Source: Erythrocercus mccallii (Eukaryota > Chordata > Aves > Passeriformes > Dicruridae). From it: a stretch of DNA of 64,000 nt. Of this stretch, positions 36,501 through 50,738 are shown piece after piece. The stretch lies in NCBI GenBank assembly GCA_013397435.1, contig VZRG01000159.1, positions 803,241 through 867,240 of the forward strand, in the 5' to 3' direction. The notes below the pieces were generated by a model. It searched no databases, was not told the origin of the DNA, and was given only the letters and a program-made list of their open reading frames with translations. Position 1 is the stretch's first letter, and the number at the start of each line of letters is the position of its first letter. The translations under genes and the position numbers were made by a program.

Positions 36501-39500
36501 GCTTAAACTAAAAAAAAAACCAACCAAAACTTAGTGAACAAACAACCAACGTCAAATTTAAATATTGAGAGTAATTGTCCTCTACAATCAAAAACAGTAG
36601 GTAAGGGTCCTGCTTTGATGAATGGAAGGTAGCAATCCTAATTTATAATCAGTATCTACACATGATTTCTACATGCTGTGACAGTTCACCTTAAAACTTA
36701 AAATTTCAAAAGCAAATTGATAGTATATTGATAATTTGCCATAAGGAAAATATTCCCAATTAGGAGTTTAATGGAAGAAGACAAGATGATTTGTTGTATT
36801 ACTCATCTTCATAAGCAGAAGTTCTCCCTGTGCAAATCACCTGCTTCACATTGTTCTTAGCTGGAGTGTCTGCCAGCACATTTTTCAGTAATTCTACATA
36901 ATGTGTCACTTGAAAGTGAGCATGAGAGTAAACAGTCTTGCTTAAATGACTAGAGCAACAGAGATAAACAGTTCTGTTAGCCTCAAGGAGAGTAGTATTG
37001 ATGATTTACTCAGAGGATGGTTTTCCTGAGACTCTAATTGTTAAATGGGTCAGCGGGGTCAGGGTTATCAGGGTGTCACAGTAAAATTCAGCGAAACAAG
37101 ACAACTCCAAGGCTTGGAAGTGACATTTTGTGTGCAGAAATACCAACTAAAAATTGCCCTTTACCTTGCCTTAGAGAAAATGATGTCATCCAAACAAACT
37201 TTTGGTACAGATAAAGGAGGGAGAAATGCCACATGTGTAACAAGAAAGTTTCATGCTGAGTTAGATTTGGTCAGTTTATGGTGAGCATTCAGAGGACTTG
37301 TGCATAGAACAAAATGCGGAAGGAAGTTTCTGTTGGGATGTTGGGACAGTAAGTGTGACAGGAGTCAGGTTAAACCTGTGTTTACTCTTTCTATGGCTGC
37401 TGTTTTGAATCGCTCCATTCTTTAAAGCTGTTAGTGCAGAATTTATTTGCTACTATTGATATAACTGTCAGCAACTGCATTTAGAAGTAACCCCTCCAAA
37501 ATAATCTAAGTAAGATATGCATTAGTGCTCATATGTTGGAAGATGGGAAGAAACACAACACAACAGGCAATGGCAGATCTGTGGGATCCAACAAAGGGAC
37601 ATTACAACAGTTCAAACAATGTAATGTCCCCTGTCCTGTTCCTTTCCTAGCTGTAGTTATGACATCAGGATGTGTCTGAAAAATAAAACAAACAAAGAAG
37701 AACAGCAAGAGCATTGTTTTGGACTGGATGAACTCTGAAGCGGAAGGCCAAGGTGATTAAGGCAAATAAACTATGGGACTGTGTTTGTTAGCCAGGAAAT
37801 GGTCATTGCAAGGAAATGCACTGGAGGCTGATGTACCAACTCCAGCACAGCTGTATGTATCAGTCATATTCTCTCAGAGTTGTTGAAATGGAATAATCAT
37901 GGCATCTGCATTAATATTTGTCTGGGAACAAGCAATTTCATTTCTTTTCAGCCACTCTTGCAACTGCATCCACCTTTATTTAGAAGGGGTGAACCTGGTT
38001 TCTCTGTTGTAAATATTTTGGTGAGGATGGTGTTCATGAAACAGGACTGGCCACCACTGTCACAGAGGGTGTTTGGACAGATGGCAGCTGCACTGTGTCA
38101 TGATGTGAAATGGCAGGAGCAAGCAGGAGAGGCTTGAGGAACACCTGAGAGACCCCTTCAGTGTCTGTCACCGCTGGAGGCAGCTTCCTAAGAAAGTGCC
38201 ATGACACTGTTTGGAGGGAAGCGGGGTCCCAGAGGCACCCACCTTCTCTCTATTGCATGAAGCAGTTTTGGCAAAACACTCCCTTCTGTGCTGGGAGCAG
38301 CCATGTAGCTTCCCAGCTGATCAACATCACCCTCGACTGGAGGTATCTCTCCTGGAAACCACTGTTCAGCCACCATGACCTGTTTAAGTCAGGACTGTAT
38401 CCAGACACTGCTAGTAAACTTCTCCATGGACTACCTGAGACTGCCTAAGAGAACACCAGCTGCCTATGTTTGGATCCCATCCCTCCTTTCCTAGTATCTT
38501 CTTTGCAAGTAAGACATTGTTGCACTTATTCCAGGGGTGCCATGTATTTGCAATGAAGGCAGAACAGCTGGTCTAGCACAACTAAAGGCAGAAGAAAAAT
38601 TGTCTCCTCTGTCCAACTTAAGCAATGGTCCTCTGCATACTCCTCCTCACCTGATGCGGTCAAGGTTCTCCCCATCATCAATCTGTTCTTTTACATAACC
38701 ACAGATGGAAAGGTTGTTGGATGGGGACCATGACCCCTAAACTGAGATTGAGACTGGAAAAGAGCAGGGTAGGTCTGGCCCAAGCAATAGTAGTCCCCAG
38801 ACTAACATAGTGATTCTGGGGATACTTCTCTGGCATGAAGATATGACCTTTCTGTGTGCTGCTTTTTTGTTTGTTTTCTGGGTTGTGGGTTTTTTGGGTT
38901 TTTTTTCTTCTTTTTTTGTTGTTGTTTTTTAATGTACTGGAACTACTCTTCAAATATTTTGCTGTCACTTGTTATTTGAAGCAGAGTTGACCTTATAGTC
39001 AACTCTATAAATAGATGCTTTTTTGAAAACCGATTATTAAAAATTAGATGGGTAAGTGCCCCTTGTTAGACATTGATATCAATTAAGCCTGCAGTGAGAA
39101 CAATATACAAGTAATACATAATGTAGTTCAAATTCAAGGCTTCATTAGTATAAAGCAAGATATTAAAGCGAAATAAGAACTCTTCTTATTGGGTCTCATA
39201 TTTGGAAAATTTCAGAAGACAATTAGTTTGTTGCTGGTTACAATATGGTGTAACTTGGTTGTAAGCTCCCTTTGAGCTGACAGCTATCTTGGCTTTGCTT
39301 CAGAGAACACTAAATGTGTGCACGTCTGCACTTGGGCCAAAATATGCAGCAATGGAGCATCTCCATTACATTTTCCAAAGCTATTGAGGTCTGGCAGCAC
39401 CCTGTTCACTTCCTTGACTTGCTGGACAGCAGCCTGCTATGCTCTGCTCCAGTGTGAAGATGATGACCTGACTGTGGCAGCCTGTGTTTAGCAGATTTGT

Positions 39501-42500
39501 TAGTCTTGTTTTAGCTTATCTGTGGACTTGTCATAACTATGGCATTTATTTTAAAAAGCATTCTTGGACACCATTTTTAAAACTACTTGGCATTTAAATT
39601 TAAAATGAGAGAAGTTTCTAAAACCTCAAAAAGAAAAAAATCTTTGCAGCCCGTCTCACCCTGTGACTGGGGCCAGAATGTCACTCATCCTTGTTAAGCC
39701 CTTGCCTAGTATGTGCCTACTGGAAAATGTCATCTTCACTTCTGGGTCCCTAAAATACCATCAGTAATGCAGAAAGGTTGGGGGTGGCTCAAGTTATTTC
39801 TTTTAACTTAAGGGCATCTCCTGACGGACCATTTTAAAATGACAACATGAGTGCCTTACCACGAGATGGCCTTTACCAACCACAGCTTTGGCTTCCATCT
39901 CCCACAGCATCTGGGGATTATTATCATCACTGCATTTTACTCCACAAAACGGTTTTCCAATGTAGCTGTGGGATGTGTTTACTGTTGGGCTCCACAGTTA
40001 CTAAACAATGAGTCCTCCTCTCTGCCCAGCTCATCAGAGTGTAGACACCATGAACATAAATTTTTGCACAGTTAACTTGCTTGTAGTTATGTGAAAGCCA
40101 AATAACACCTAAAGGGATAACATTTAGAATGAGATTTCAACATGGAATCAGCAGGTCCCTCAAAGGTGGTGACTGAAGCATTCTGTGAGAAGACAGTCCA
40201 GCAGCAGGGATGAGCCCTACACAGGACACTCATGCTGAGAGATTAAATTAAATTTCCAGAACATTTTTCCTGTCCTTGGCTGCTGGTGTGGGAACATTTA
40301 GATCAGCAGTTATTAAGGTTAGCACTTAATCTAGTGAGTTCATGGGGTGCTCTCAGCTCTCATTAGCATCAGCAGATGCTGAGGACATCCAGACCTCAGC
40401 CTTAAAAATCACCAAGAGTAGATCAACAAAAGGGACATCAGTGCCTGAACTTGTGGTATCACCTCAAAGTACACAGCCAGGTCCCATAAAATTCTTAGGG
40501 TGAGCTGGATATCTTATTAGAAGCTTAAAATAAATGCAACCCTTTGTTGAAGAAACCACCAGAGACAACCAGTTTTGGTCTAGAGAAAAAACTCAACACC
40601 TATGTCACCTATTTGGCACCTCCGACCAGAGCTCTGCATCTGTTTGTGGGCAAGAGACACCCAAGTCCCAGCTTTCTCACATGTGAACAAGGTGCTTTCA
40701 CTGGAGCATAGTCAGTGGCCTCATGGCTGGAGGTAGGAGAGAGACTCAGGATCTTGGACCTCAGATCTCCTGGAGCTAAAAGTTTTCTCTTATCCCTCTT
40801 GTGACAGTCCATTTCATCAGAGCACTGGCTCTCATATAGTGGAAGCTCTCTTGATTTCACATGTTAAAGATGTTTTATTTTGTATAAATAGCAATATCAA
40901 GCTAGAGAGGGACCAACTATCTCCAGTTAACAAGGCACTCCTTTAAAAGATGAATATATACACTTACCAAAAGATCTCTTGCAGAAAACTCATATAAAAT
41001 TTCACAAGTAATACAGTAGCATCTACATTCAGATATGTAATAAAGAAACTGAAAAATCACATTCTGAAGCAGGAACCTCACCCTACACCACACTCCAGTA
41101 CCCCAAGGAGACACAATTAGCCACCTTTTTCCTTAGAGATATGATAAAACACATTTGACAAAATATTCTGTCGTGGTCAGGTAAACACTTCCTTGTCTAC
41201 AGTGAGAATCTTGTTTTGTGCCAACTTGGCATCAGCTTGAAGAAGGATCCTCAGCAATCTGTAAGGAGTGGAGCAAGGTTTGGTGTTTGAGTGTCTTTGA
41301 ACCTTGAATTCAGAGACTCCATGGGATTTGGATTTGGGATTAGGGGGGATAGTTTGTAATGGCTTTGTAGCAACCAGAGAGTTGCCAGAGGTGTCTAAAT
41401 GGAGGAGAGGCAACTAAGAAATCAAATGCTTGTAAACAACTTCTAGGACTTGTGTTTCAGCTTCTCTCATAGATTTGACATGCGATACATTCATCTTTCA
41501 AGCCACTGCTCAAGGGTCTGTTAGGGAGAGAGAAGGGAAGGTAATCGTAGTGACAAGCCTTTGCATCCCCTCTGCTTAGCCTCAGCACTACAAGTGGAGC
41601 CAAAGGCAAGAGCAGGCTGGAGGCACCACAGAACAACACGTTTTCTGAACCTGCATCTCCCTTATTTCACTTTTTGTCCACTGAAAGAAAGAGTGGCAGA
41701 GGAAGGAAAGCATGCCACCCCGGCATAGGCATTTTCCCCCCAAATCTCCACCAATTCCACACTGGTCACCTCTTGCTTCTTCTCACTGATCAGCTGTAGC
41801 TGCCTGTGCAAAGACTTAAAGGGAAGTGTTTTACCTTTGACTCATATCCCAGGATTTAAAAATAAACTAGAAGCTGATTTGCAAAGGCACATGTGTTCTT
41901 TAATGTCTTTTCCCTGAGCTTCAAAAACATCCTTTCCTACCTCTAAAATTTCTACTGCTTTTGTCTCGGGACATTCACCAGTATCTTCTCTGACAGATTC
42001 TGGTTATCCCCCTTGTGACCACTTAACTGCTGTTACTCACTTTAAAAATAAATACAGACACTAGGGGGAAGAATCTTAATAGAAGCACAATATGTTCATG
42101 TTAATATAAGTACATATTAACTCTGGGCTTCCCAGCACAAGAGAAAACCATCTGAAAATCAGGCCACAGAGACTGGATAAATCCACACTATTCTCCTTGG
42201 TATTCTGCAAGCAATTAAACTCATTTAAAACCCAGCCTGCAATCTGAGTTTGTGATCCACAGCATCCTGCAGCACCAAGTTGTTCAGTGCCCACAGGAAC
42301 CGTAGAAGAACAGAAGGACAAAGAAACTACCACTGATGGCATAAATCCTTCATAGGCAAGTCACTGTTGATTGTAAAGTACAAGCAGCATGTGGAATTTG
42401 GGCTATTCAAGGATATTATGCTGTGTACAGAACCACTCCACCACTGTGCTCCTGATGCTGAGTTAATTCCGTGTCTGTGTCTGGTGGTAGAGCATCCCGA

Positions 42501-43157
42501 CAGAGATAAGCAGTAATTATCCTACCCAAAAGAGGGCAGCAGTTAAACTTCTACAGCGCAGTTCATGTTATTTTCAGAAATGGTTTTTAGCAATGACAAA
42601 TGTTGTTTCAAGCAGCTCAATGACTGGGAATTGTGCCAGAGCCTGACAGTAGAAGCTGTTATTTTATTGATACTTCTCAAAAGGAAGTCAAGCCTGATTA
42701 TTCATGTTGACACTCAGAAAATGCAAAGTAACATTTAAATTCATAATAAAGGGATGAAGATGCTTTCTGTAAAAGTGAGGATGATAATCATTTAATTTAA
42801 GTCAGTCATTGACTGCGAAGTGCATGTCAACGTATCAGAAAAGAGCAGACAGAACCAGAGATCTGCAATCTGTTTCGGAAAGCTTCACCCCTGCCCCTTG
42901 AGCTCCAGTCTGTGCCACACCATGACTTGTCCTTACCACAAAGGGACTCCTAAGCACACTGAGCAGCACTGTTTTCTTCTTCTTGCTACTCACAGCAATG
43001 TTTCATGGTTAAAGCTTTTCCCTACTGCTACTCAGCTGCTAGAAAAGAGTTTTTCTTCCAGATAAGCTGCTTTCCATGTTATTAATTGGTTCCTTTTATT
43101 TTTCTGCTGCTGAGCTTCCACCTTCTGGCCAGGGGAGCCTTGCCATCCTTGGCCCAG
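33600..43157. other. Intergenic sequence
   Basis: No recognisable gene on either strand. All open frames are about 110 codons or shorter, without a domain. Sequence at 35460-35515 (CTGGGTGTAATTCCCATGG) has the look of an old dispersed repeat but cannot be assigned. A CTCF-like string lies at 42526-42539 (CCAAAAGAGGGCAG, two departures from consensus). Confidence 0.75.
38864..38931. repeat. T/G-rich low-complexity tract
   Basis: Runs of T with interspersed G (GTTTGTTTTC, GGGTTTTTTGGG, GTTGTTGTTTTTT). Read on the minus strand it is an A/C-rich tract. It may be the eroded tail of an old retroposed element, but no body is recognisable. Confidence 0.7.
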
Positions 43158-43255
43158 AACCCCAGAGTCCCAAGGCTGGAAGGGGTCCTGCAGGTCCAAC
43201 CTGTGCTGAAGTCAGAGCAGGCAGCATAAGGTCATCTCAAGGTGTCTTACAGGAA
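43158..43255 (-). mobile_element. Short CR1-like fragment
   Basis: CCCAAGGCTGGAAGGGGTCCTGCAGGTCCAACCTGTGCT (43169 onwards, in pieces) resembles the reversed CR1 3' terminus (TTGGAAGGGACC...GGTCCAACC). It is short, so the call is tentative. Confidence 0.45.
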
Positions 43256-46200
43256 CCAAAGCAGGAATGTGCTGGAAGCAATTTACTCTGCTTTGGGAAA
43301 ACCATGCATTAAATCAGCTGATTCTCGAGCCAGCTGTTATAAAACCCTCCAAGCTATTGCCACGCCGAGCAATTAGAATTTTTGAGCTTGCCACCAGGTT
43401 TCTCACCCTGTGAAGGAGATCCTGAAGTGGGCTGAATTTAATAGAAATCAAACACAAGAGTAAAGCACTGCAGAGAGAGGCGCTGCTGTCACGGCTGCTC
43501 AGCAGGCTGCCTCCAGTCGCCTCTGACCTGCTTGAGGTTCTTCATTTTGCTGTGACTTTGAGTTACAGGCTTCAAGGTCATGATTGTATTAACTACCAAA
43601 GCAAAGTGCAAGGCTTCTAGGAATATGGAATTAGGTTTGGCTAGGGAGCTACATAAGGTAGGGGTTGGTCTTGATTGCTATGTGGAATTTTAGTTTAGTC
43701 AAAGAACACCAGGAGGCCCCTCCATCAGTTTATGGGGATATGAAATATGGAGGCACCCCAGAATATCTTTTCCTGTGGGCATCATATGCCATTCTTAGCC
43801 TGGTAGCTGTGAGGCACCTGATGTTCCATGCTTAGCTGTGACAGTAGAGACATAGGCTTGGCTAGCACCATGGGTGGCTCCATGTCCCCTAGATGTGTCC
43901 TTCTGTAGCAGCAAGGTGACTAATCTCCTAGGCCATGACAACCTGCACTGCTTAGCTACACACTGGCCCTGTGTCAGACTGCCCCAACTAGTGGGGACAG
44001 AAAATCATCCCTAGGTGATGGGACATTAGTCCACTAGTGCCACTAGTACGGGCACAAGTGCTTGGGTATCACTTGGCTTTAGGAGTGGTGACTGCGCACT
44101 GCTCCGCTTCTGCCACAGCAGGTATAACAATTCCTGCCCTTGCACCACGCTCGCTCCTGCTCATCTGCTCTGGACCTCGGGTTAAAGGCCTTAAACCTGC
44201 CAGCCCTGAAATGCTTCCACATCACTACATCTTGTCATCTACACTACTCTTTACCTTCCACGGGAAAAGCTGCCAAGCACATCTGGGCTATGGTTCATTT
44301 TGAAAACAGCAGTAATGAGACATTCCTGCATTGCTGCAAATATGCAGCCACTTGGGACACCAATTCCAGCCACCACTGTTCCCCTGACTTAACCATAGTA
44401 GAAAAGAATACTTCCAAATCAGCAAACCACAGTATTTCAACAAACTAAAGCAAATTGTGTGCACAGCAGTGTCAGTGCCTCAGCTACAAGCCAGGGCAAA
44501 TAACCTTTGCTTGTCCCACTCTGGCACTTCACAAAGCGACTCTTCCCAGCGATGGCCACAGGAATGGGCTGTGTGGAGCAGGCCCAGCAGCTTGGCCAGC
44601 CCCCCACTCAGGCTGAGGGTGCTACTCTGTGTGCTCCTGGTCTGTCCCCAATGTGTGACACCCTCCACTGATGGCACTGCAGGCACTGGCTCAGACCATC
44701 ACATCCTCAGAATCCCTCCTACTGTGATTCCCTTTCCTAGCCCTGGCTGGAATATGGATTAAACTTCAGAAGAGGGCAAGATGATTGATAACATCAGAGC
44801 TACATGCGGGATGAGGCCGTCAATTAAGTTCATTTTAATTTCAGATATTAGCTGGATTTGTTTGACCTCTTTTGTTATTTTTAGAGCTAGTTTAAGTTGG
44901 CAGGTCTGGCTATGTGGGAAATTGAATGTTAAAACAATCCTTCAGGCCTAAATTGGAATGCACAGTTGGAAATTTCCACGAAATTGTATTTCCAAAATCT
45001 GTTCTGGAAACTTCAAAATGACATAGTCACAGCAGTTCATTTTAATGTTTGCAATTCTGAATATAGTGTGTTAAATATAAAATATAAGCCCTTGGCCTTT
45101 TTTATTACATTTTTCTGGTTTGATTTCTTTGGAAACAAAATATTTTTTACATGTTTTAGATACATGATTGTAAATGCACTGGTAAGTTCTCCCAAAATAT
45201 TTCCATTTTGTCAAACCAATATTTTCCTATGTGAAGTATTTTCTTTGGGGGAAGAAAATCCACTATGGATTTGAATTCTCCTCCTTCTGCCCAGGGATTT
45301 GGTCTTCAGCAACACAAATAGAGTTCCCTGAGGGAAACAGCCTGTCCCCAGCCAATCCCTGGGAACGGAAAGAGAACTTTCTTCTGGGAGATACTTTTAT
45401 TTAGATAATTCTTCCAGAATTAAGCATCTGGGGGGCAGAGCACTGGCATGTGTGCTACAGTCCCCCTGCATAGCAGGGACAAGGCACACATTGAGAAGAT
45501 GGATATAGAAAAGGCATAATTACTCCCCTTGGTGATATACCATGGGTGTCCCACTGGATTTGCAGCAGATCATCATTCCTATCAGTGCTCTGACATTTAT
45601 CTGTCGCTTCTGCCTATGAAAAGGTGCCTGATCTGTGGCAGTCACCTCATTCACCTATGGCTGTGTGGGTGCACATTTTCTGAAATGGGCTCTTTTTAGG
45701 TGAGAGTTGTGTCCTGGTCATGCAGAGCTCTGCTCAGTGGTGGGCAAAGGCTGGGGAACAGCCAGGGTGGCCTGTGCCCGAACACCTGAACAGCTTCAGA
45801 ATCCTTCATGAAGCACTTTAGCTGTACTTTCTTTCAGGATCTTTTGGCTGGACACTGTCTTACCATGCATTCCTACAGCTATGGTACAACACTCAATGGT
45901 GGTATGAGTGGGTCACTGGTTGGCTTGGGTATCTGCAGTCTTCCTGGTTTCCACCCAAGTGAGCTCCTCCGACAAATAAAACCTTCCTGTTGTTGGAGTT
46001 CTGGGTAAACCACACTCTACACAGGTGCTTTTGAAGCTGAATTTTGACCTTTCTTACCTGTTAGATTTCATGCTAGAAAACCAAACAAAAAAACCTCCTG
46101 CCCATCCTCCAGTGTTGAGGCAAACCCAAACATATAAATAGCTGGAGAACATACCTGTGAAGTATTGGACAACTGAGCCTTTCATAAGAATGTGCCAATG

Positions 46201-49200
46201 CACACTTTTCTCCTTGTGCCAAGGTCCCAGTAGCAAAGTTATACACATAAAAGGTAAATGTATGTTCCCTCCTTTCCTTTTTGCTGGCTGCACTACTGAG
46301 CATGATCAGGTCTCTTTTTAGTGAAATTAACTTTGAAATTGGCATCAGACCAGTAAAAGCCACAGGCACTTGCTGAGCTGAGCTTACTGCTGCTATTGAG
46401 GCCAAGAATGACCAATGCTATGGAAAGCAGCTGTCAAGAAGACACAGTAATGCATCAGAGCATGAGGCCACCATGAGAGGCTGAGGAGAGGCTGCCCTCA
46501 GGAGTGGTGATTTCATTTTCAGACTTTGCATTACTAAAGATAACCCACTTTAGTGGGTTAACTTTGCCATGTTACTGAGTGACCTGCAGATCCTTCTCCT
46601 TTCTAGTTCAGTTTCCCCTCTGGCCACAGAAAGCTATCAAAGCTCCCTTTTGGAAGGAACAGAATTGTGCTGCCAACTGTTGCCCAAAAAAAGAAAGGAA
46701 AAAAACCTCACCCATAGCTGCCCAACAGCATAAAAGCAGGAGAAAAAAAAAAAAAGCATTGTAACTTATGACAAGCATATTTCTGGGACAGTCAATTTGG
46801 CCTTCATAGGAACAGCCAGGAGTTTAGGGAAAAAGCTTTCCATCTGTGGCTACACTTTATGGCACATGATGAGCTCCTTTGTGGCACTTGGCTGAGCAAA
46901 CCAGCAGCATAGGGTGAGCTGTTGCTCCACTTTGCCCTAAAGCAGCCCAGGGACAGAGGTGGTGTGGGAGCGGGGCAGCAATGCAGCCTCCCTTCCCTGT
47001 ACAGCAGCACTCAAAGCTGTAGGCCTGGCTCACTGTGAGGACACGTGCAGGCTCCCTTCTGTCCTGCAGGACTCCCTGGGAAGGCTGCTGTGCTCCCAGG
47101 AAGGGCGAGACCAACAGGAGGTGCCAAGAATGTTCTCCCCAACACATGCACCGCCATGGGGTAACCACTGCATGCTGTGGCAAGGCTGGACAATCTTTTA
47201 AAGTCTTTTTCCTGGCTGCCATGCATGGCCTAACAGGATCAGCTATCTCCCTTGGCCCACCTGGACATTCAGTTTCCCCATTTCTTACAACAGCTAAGTA
47301 CCTGGGGCTTTCTTGGGTCATGGGGATGATATGGGGTATGCCTGAACTCTATTTTTTGAGAGCCACTGAAGTTTGAAAAACACTTAAGATCAAAGAAACA
47401 TCTACTGTTGCATTTGCAGAAGGTGACCCCAGCTTTATGTATCAGATCCTCAGTTTTGGTAAGATGGAACCCATGACTCCATTTTTACTGAAAGCTGCCC
47501 ACTGTTCATTCACTGCTCAGAACAGAAATATGAAGTAGGCACAGTTTCCATGTTCTTTGCTGCAGCAGATTTCTCTGCCAGGAAAAACATTTTTACACGT
47601 TTTTTGGGGGGGGGCTGTGTATGTGTTTTAATGGTTGCTATTTCTACATTATCTATTCCTAAGATTATTTCCTGTGGGAAAGATTTATTATTTTTAATTC
47701 CAATAATAAATTTAGTAACAGTTGCCATTTTCTGCCAATGTTTCTGCACTTTGGGATAGTACCAAATTATATGTTCTAAATTCCTCTTCTCATTGCAGTT
47801 TCTCTAGGAAAGCTTTTAAGGCAGTTATTTCATACCTCAAAAATTACAGGGGAAAGAATTTTCTTGTGCTCGTGAGACCAATTTTCCATCCAGTTCCAGG
47901 CTATCGCTTGCTTCCTGCATAGCCTCATTCTTCCATTTCCATTTAAAAGTCAAATGCTTCTCTCCCTCATTTAGCTTTCATGTTGCTCAAGCTAGGCACC
48001 TGGTTATAACTTCCAATGCCAGTTCTTTTGCATCCAACTAGGAATAATTTGCTTCTCAAGAACTGCTGCTGCTCAGCAAATCTGGCCCTGCTGAAGAGTA
48101 GAGGTATGAAAGGTTTGCAGAGGCTCCTTTCTGTTCCTGGCAGCCCTCTGTTTTTTAATAAAGTTATCTAGTGTCATTTTTTTGCCTTTTTTTGCTTTTT
48201 TTTTGCTTTGTTTTGTTTTTGAGGAAGAGGTATTTTAATACCAACTCTGAGTTTTTATAACCTCTAAAAAGAACACATTTGACTTTGCAGGAAGTTCAGC
48301 AGAAACAAGAATTAGAGCCAGCCTCAGGATGTGGCACAAGGTTTACTTGTCCAAATTTCATAAAATTTACTCCCAAGTTTCTATTTACTTCTGAAATGTC
48401 TGCAAAGGACAAGAGACTTCTACAGACAGTGCCTGATAAACTTGAAAGATCAGTTTTTCAAATCAGTTCTTCTTTAGGTGAAAGGGGAGTTGGTTTCTGT
48501 TCCCTGCAGCACAGATTGTAAACTAGTAATGGTGGAAGCATCTGTTTCCTTCTGGGCTGGTTTCTCTTGTTTTGCTTAGTTGCAGAGATTCCCTATGTGC
48601 AGGTGAACTATTTACATTTTAGAAATTAATCAGAGGCAACAGCCAGAGGGGGCAAGCCAGGGTTATGGCTGCCCTGGCAGCACCACCACTGCACAGAAAG
48701 TGACTGTGTTCAGTTTTACCTATTCCATTCCATATCTATTCATTCACTGACCTGGTCACTCCAAACCAAGTTTTACCCGGAATCCTGCTCCTTATTTCTA
48801 AGGGCCATGAGGACAGAAGAAACTGTCTGAAGCTACCCGGCTGGAGAGTCCACATCAAATGCTGCAGGAGAGATGAGATTTGCACCTTATGTCTGTAGCT
48901 CAACCCCATCAATAACATTACAAAAAGAAACCCACTAAAACTCTGCCTTAAAGGGGGATTGAATAACACATAACACATTGTAGATTTTGATTCAGATTTT
49001 TAATAAATTCTGCCAGTAGAAGCTTTCAAAGGCAATGATATATCAATAAATAACAGTTAAATTGAGTTCCTGAGAAAGAACCTACCACATGAAAGAATGT
49101 CAGATAGATGTAAATAACAAAAAAATGGCATTACTATATAAAAAAGCAGTAATACTGAATCTTACATGAACTGTCACAACACAAGCACTGCATACCTCAG

Positions 49201-49241
49201 AACATTCCTTTCATACAAATGTAAACAAATACACAATCATT
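43256..49241. other. Intergenic sequence downstream of LATS2
   Basis: No recognisable gene. A GC-richer patch at about 46800-47340 carries a 154-codon minus-strand open frame (46857-47321) with no domain I recognise; overlapping frames on both strands are also open, so chance is likely. A nine-base G run lies near 47608, and T-rich low complexity at 48176-48225. Confidence 0.7.
46541..46560. repeat. Inverted repeat, 9-bp arms with 2-base centre
   Basis: TAACCCACT, TT, AGTGGGTTA. It lies in the intergenic region between XPO4 and LATS2. Nothing around it suggests a function. Confidence 0.9.
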
Positions 49242-49247
49242 TTTATT
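49242..49247 (-). terminator. LATS2: Candidate distal poly(A) signal of LATS2
   Basis: AATAAA on the gene strand, followed by GATTGTGTATTTGTTTAC, GU-rich. If used, the 3' UTR is about 1.9 kb. Confidence 0.45.
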
Positions 49248-49943
49248 TAGTTTAGGCTGATGAATTCATATGTTGTTGCTTAGATATCTAAACAATGGAT
49301 AGGATATGCTAAAACATTAAGGAATAATATGTGGAATAATATATGGAAAAAATAATGAAGCTCCAGATTTTATAATAAAATAAAGCAAAAACACATTAAA
49401 GGAGTGTTTTCCTCAAATGTTATTAGGTCGATCACTTTAAATAGGACTGTTACACTAATCTGAATTACGGATTTTTGTGTGTGTTTACTTATTTAGTTAT
49501 GTATATATATATGCAAATATGTATGGCTTAATTATCTTTAGTATTCTGATAACATCTTGAATAATTTTCACTTATACGTACAAGAAAAATGCATATTTTA
49601 ACATAGTTAAGAACTGGTATTTCCAAGTATGCCTATAATTTGACAGAAATGAAGGCCTATCGTGCTCCATCACAGCAACGTTTTAACCTCTAGACAATGG
49701 GACAGAATGACCTGCCAACAATGCCAACATTTTCCAATGTCAGTGCCTAAAACACTAGGGTCCTAAATGGATACACAGCCTGTTACATGTGGGGTCTTGA
49801 TGTCTGGAAAGCCACGTACCTCCAGGTTCCTTTGGGACTGTGGAGCTGACCTCAGCCTCGCTGCACCCGTGGCCTCAACGCATTATGGGAGCCCCGTGCT
49901 GGGAGACGCTCTGGTGTGAATGCTGTGTTGCCTCTGCCAGCTG

Positions 49944-50000
49944 GAGCCACGGCCTCTGAGCTGCTCCCTGTCCGAGCCACGGCCTCTGAGCTGCTCCCTG
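49944..50000. repeat. 30-bp tandem duplication in a GC-rich patch
   Basis: GAGCCACGGCCTCTGAGCTG with CTCCCTG at 49944-49970 is repeated at 49974-50000, period 30. A degenerate third start (AAGCCAG) follows. The patch (about 49.84-50.04 kb) is far richer in GC and CpG than the surrounding AT-rich sequence. Confidence 0.9.
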
Positions 50001-50631
50001 CCCAAGCCAGCCCCATCCAGGCTCTCCCCACAAATCTGCTCTATTGTCATGTTCTGGCTGCTGATCCTTGGTGGGGAAACGTGTGTGCCTGTGACATGTG
50101 CTTGCTAAAACCATCTATTACATCCGACCACAACATCACTACTCAGGTATAACCTTTGCAATCTGTTTTACAAAATTAATATTGGATACAATCATAAGAG
50201 GAAACCATCCACACAATACATTATCAACACGCGATTTAAAATGGTCTAATTTTAGACCCTTAGAAAAATGAATCCACAGGACCTGCCTGTGAATGGCAAG
50301 AAAAAGCCATTTCAAATAGAAAAACACTGCTCATGCAACATTCTTCACACTCTAGACAATGAAATCACACCCAAGTTGCCACTTGCTCACACTTTCTATT
50401 ACACTCCAATAAGCAGAAGGAAATAAAGCAGCTTTAAGGTTATGTCACAATTTTGAAATGTGGAAAATACATATAATAAACAAAAATCATGGTGTGAATA
50501 CAATGGCATCAGTAAATTTAGAAAATTAGAGAGCAGTTTTTCTTTTTTTCTTTTTTTTTCTTTCTTACATTATTGCACAGAGACCTTTCATCACATGTTC
50601 TTCAGTTTTATGCATCTTCCTAAATGTGAAG

Positions 50632-50639
50632 TAAGTGCT
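50632..50639 (-). promoter_or_regulatory. LATS2: miR-302/372/373 seed match 2 in LATS2 3' UTR
   Basis: A second AGCACTTA on the gene strand, 107 bases after the first. It would be present only in transcripts that bypass the proximal poly(A) signal. Confidence 0.6.
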
Positions 50640-50738
50640 ATGGATAAAATAAAAATGTATAAAAGAAGAACAGCAGCATGATTTGTCAAAGTTAATCCCT
50701 ATAATTTAGTAGGAAAAAACCCTGCTATAAACAAAATA

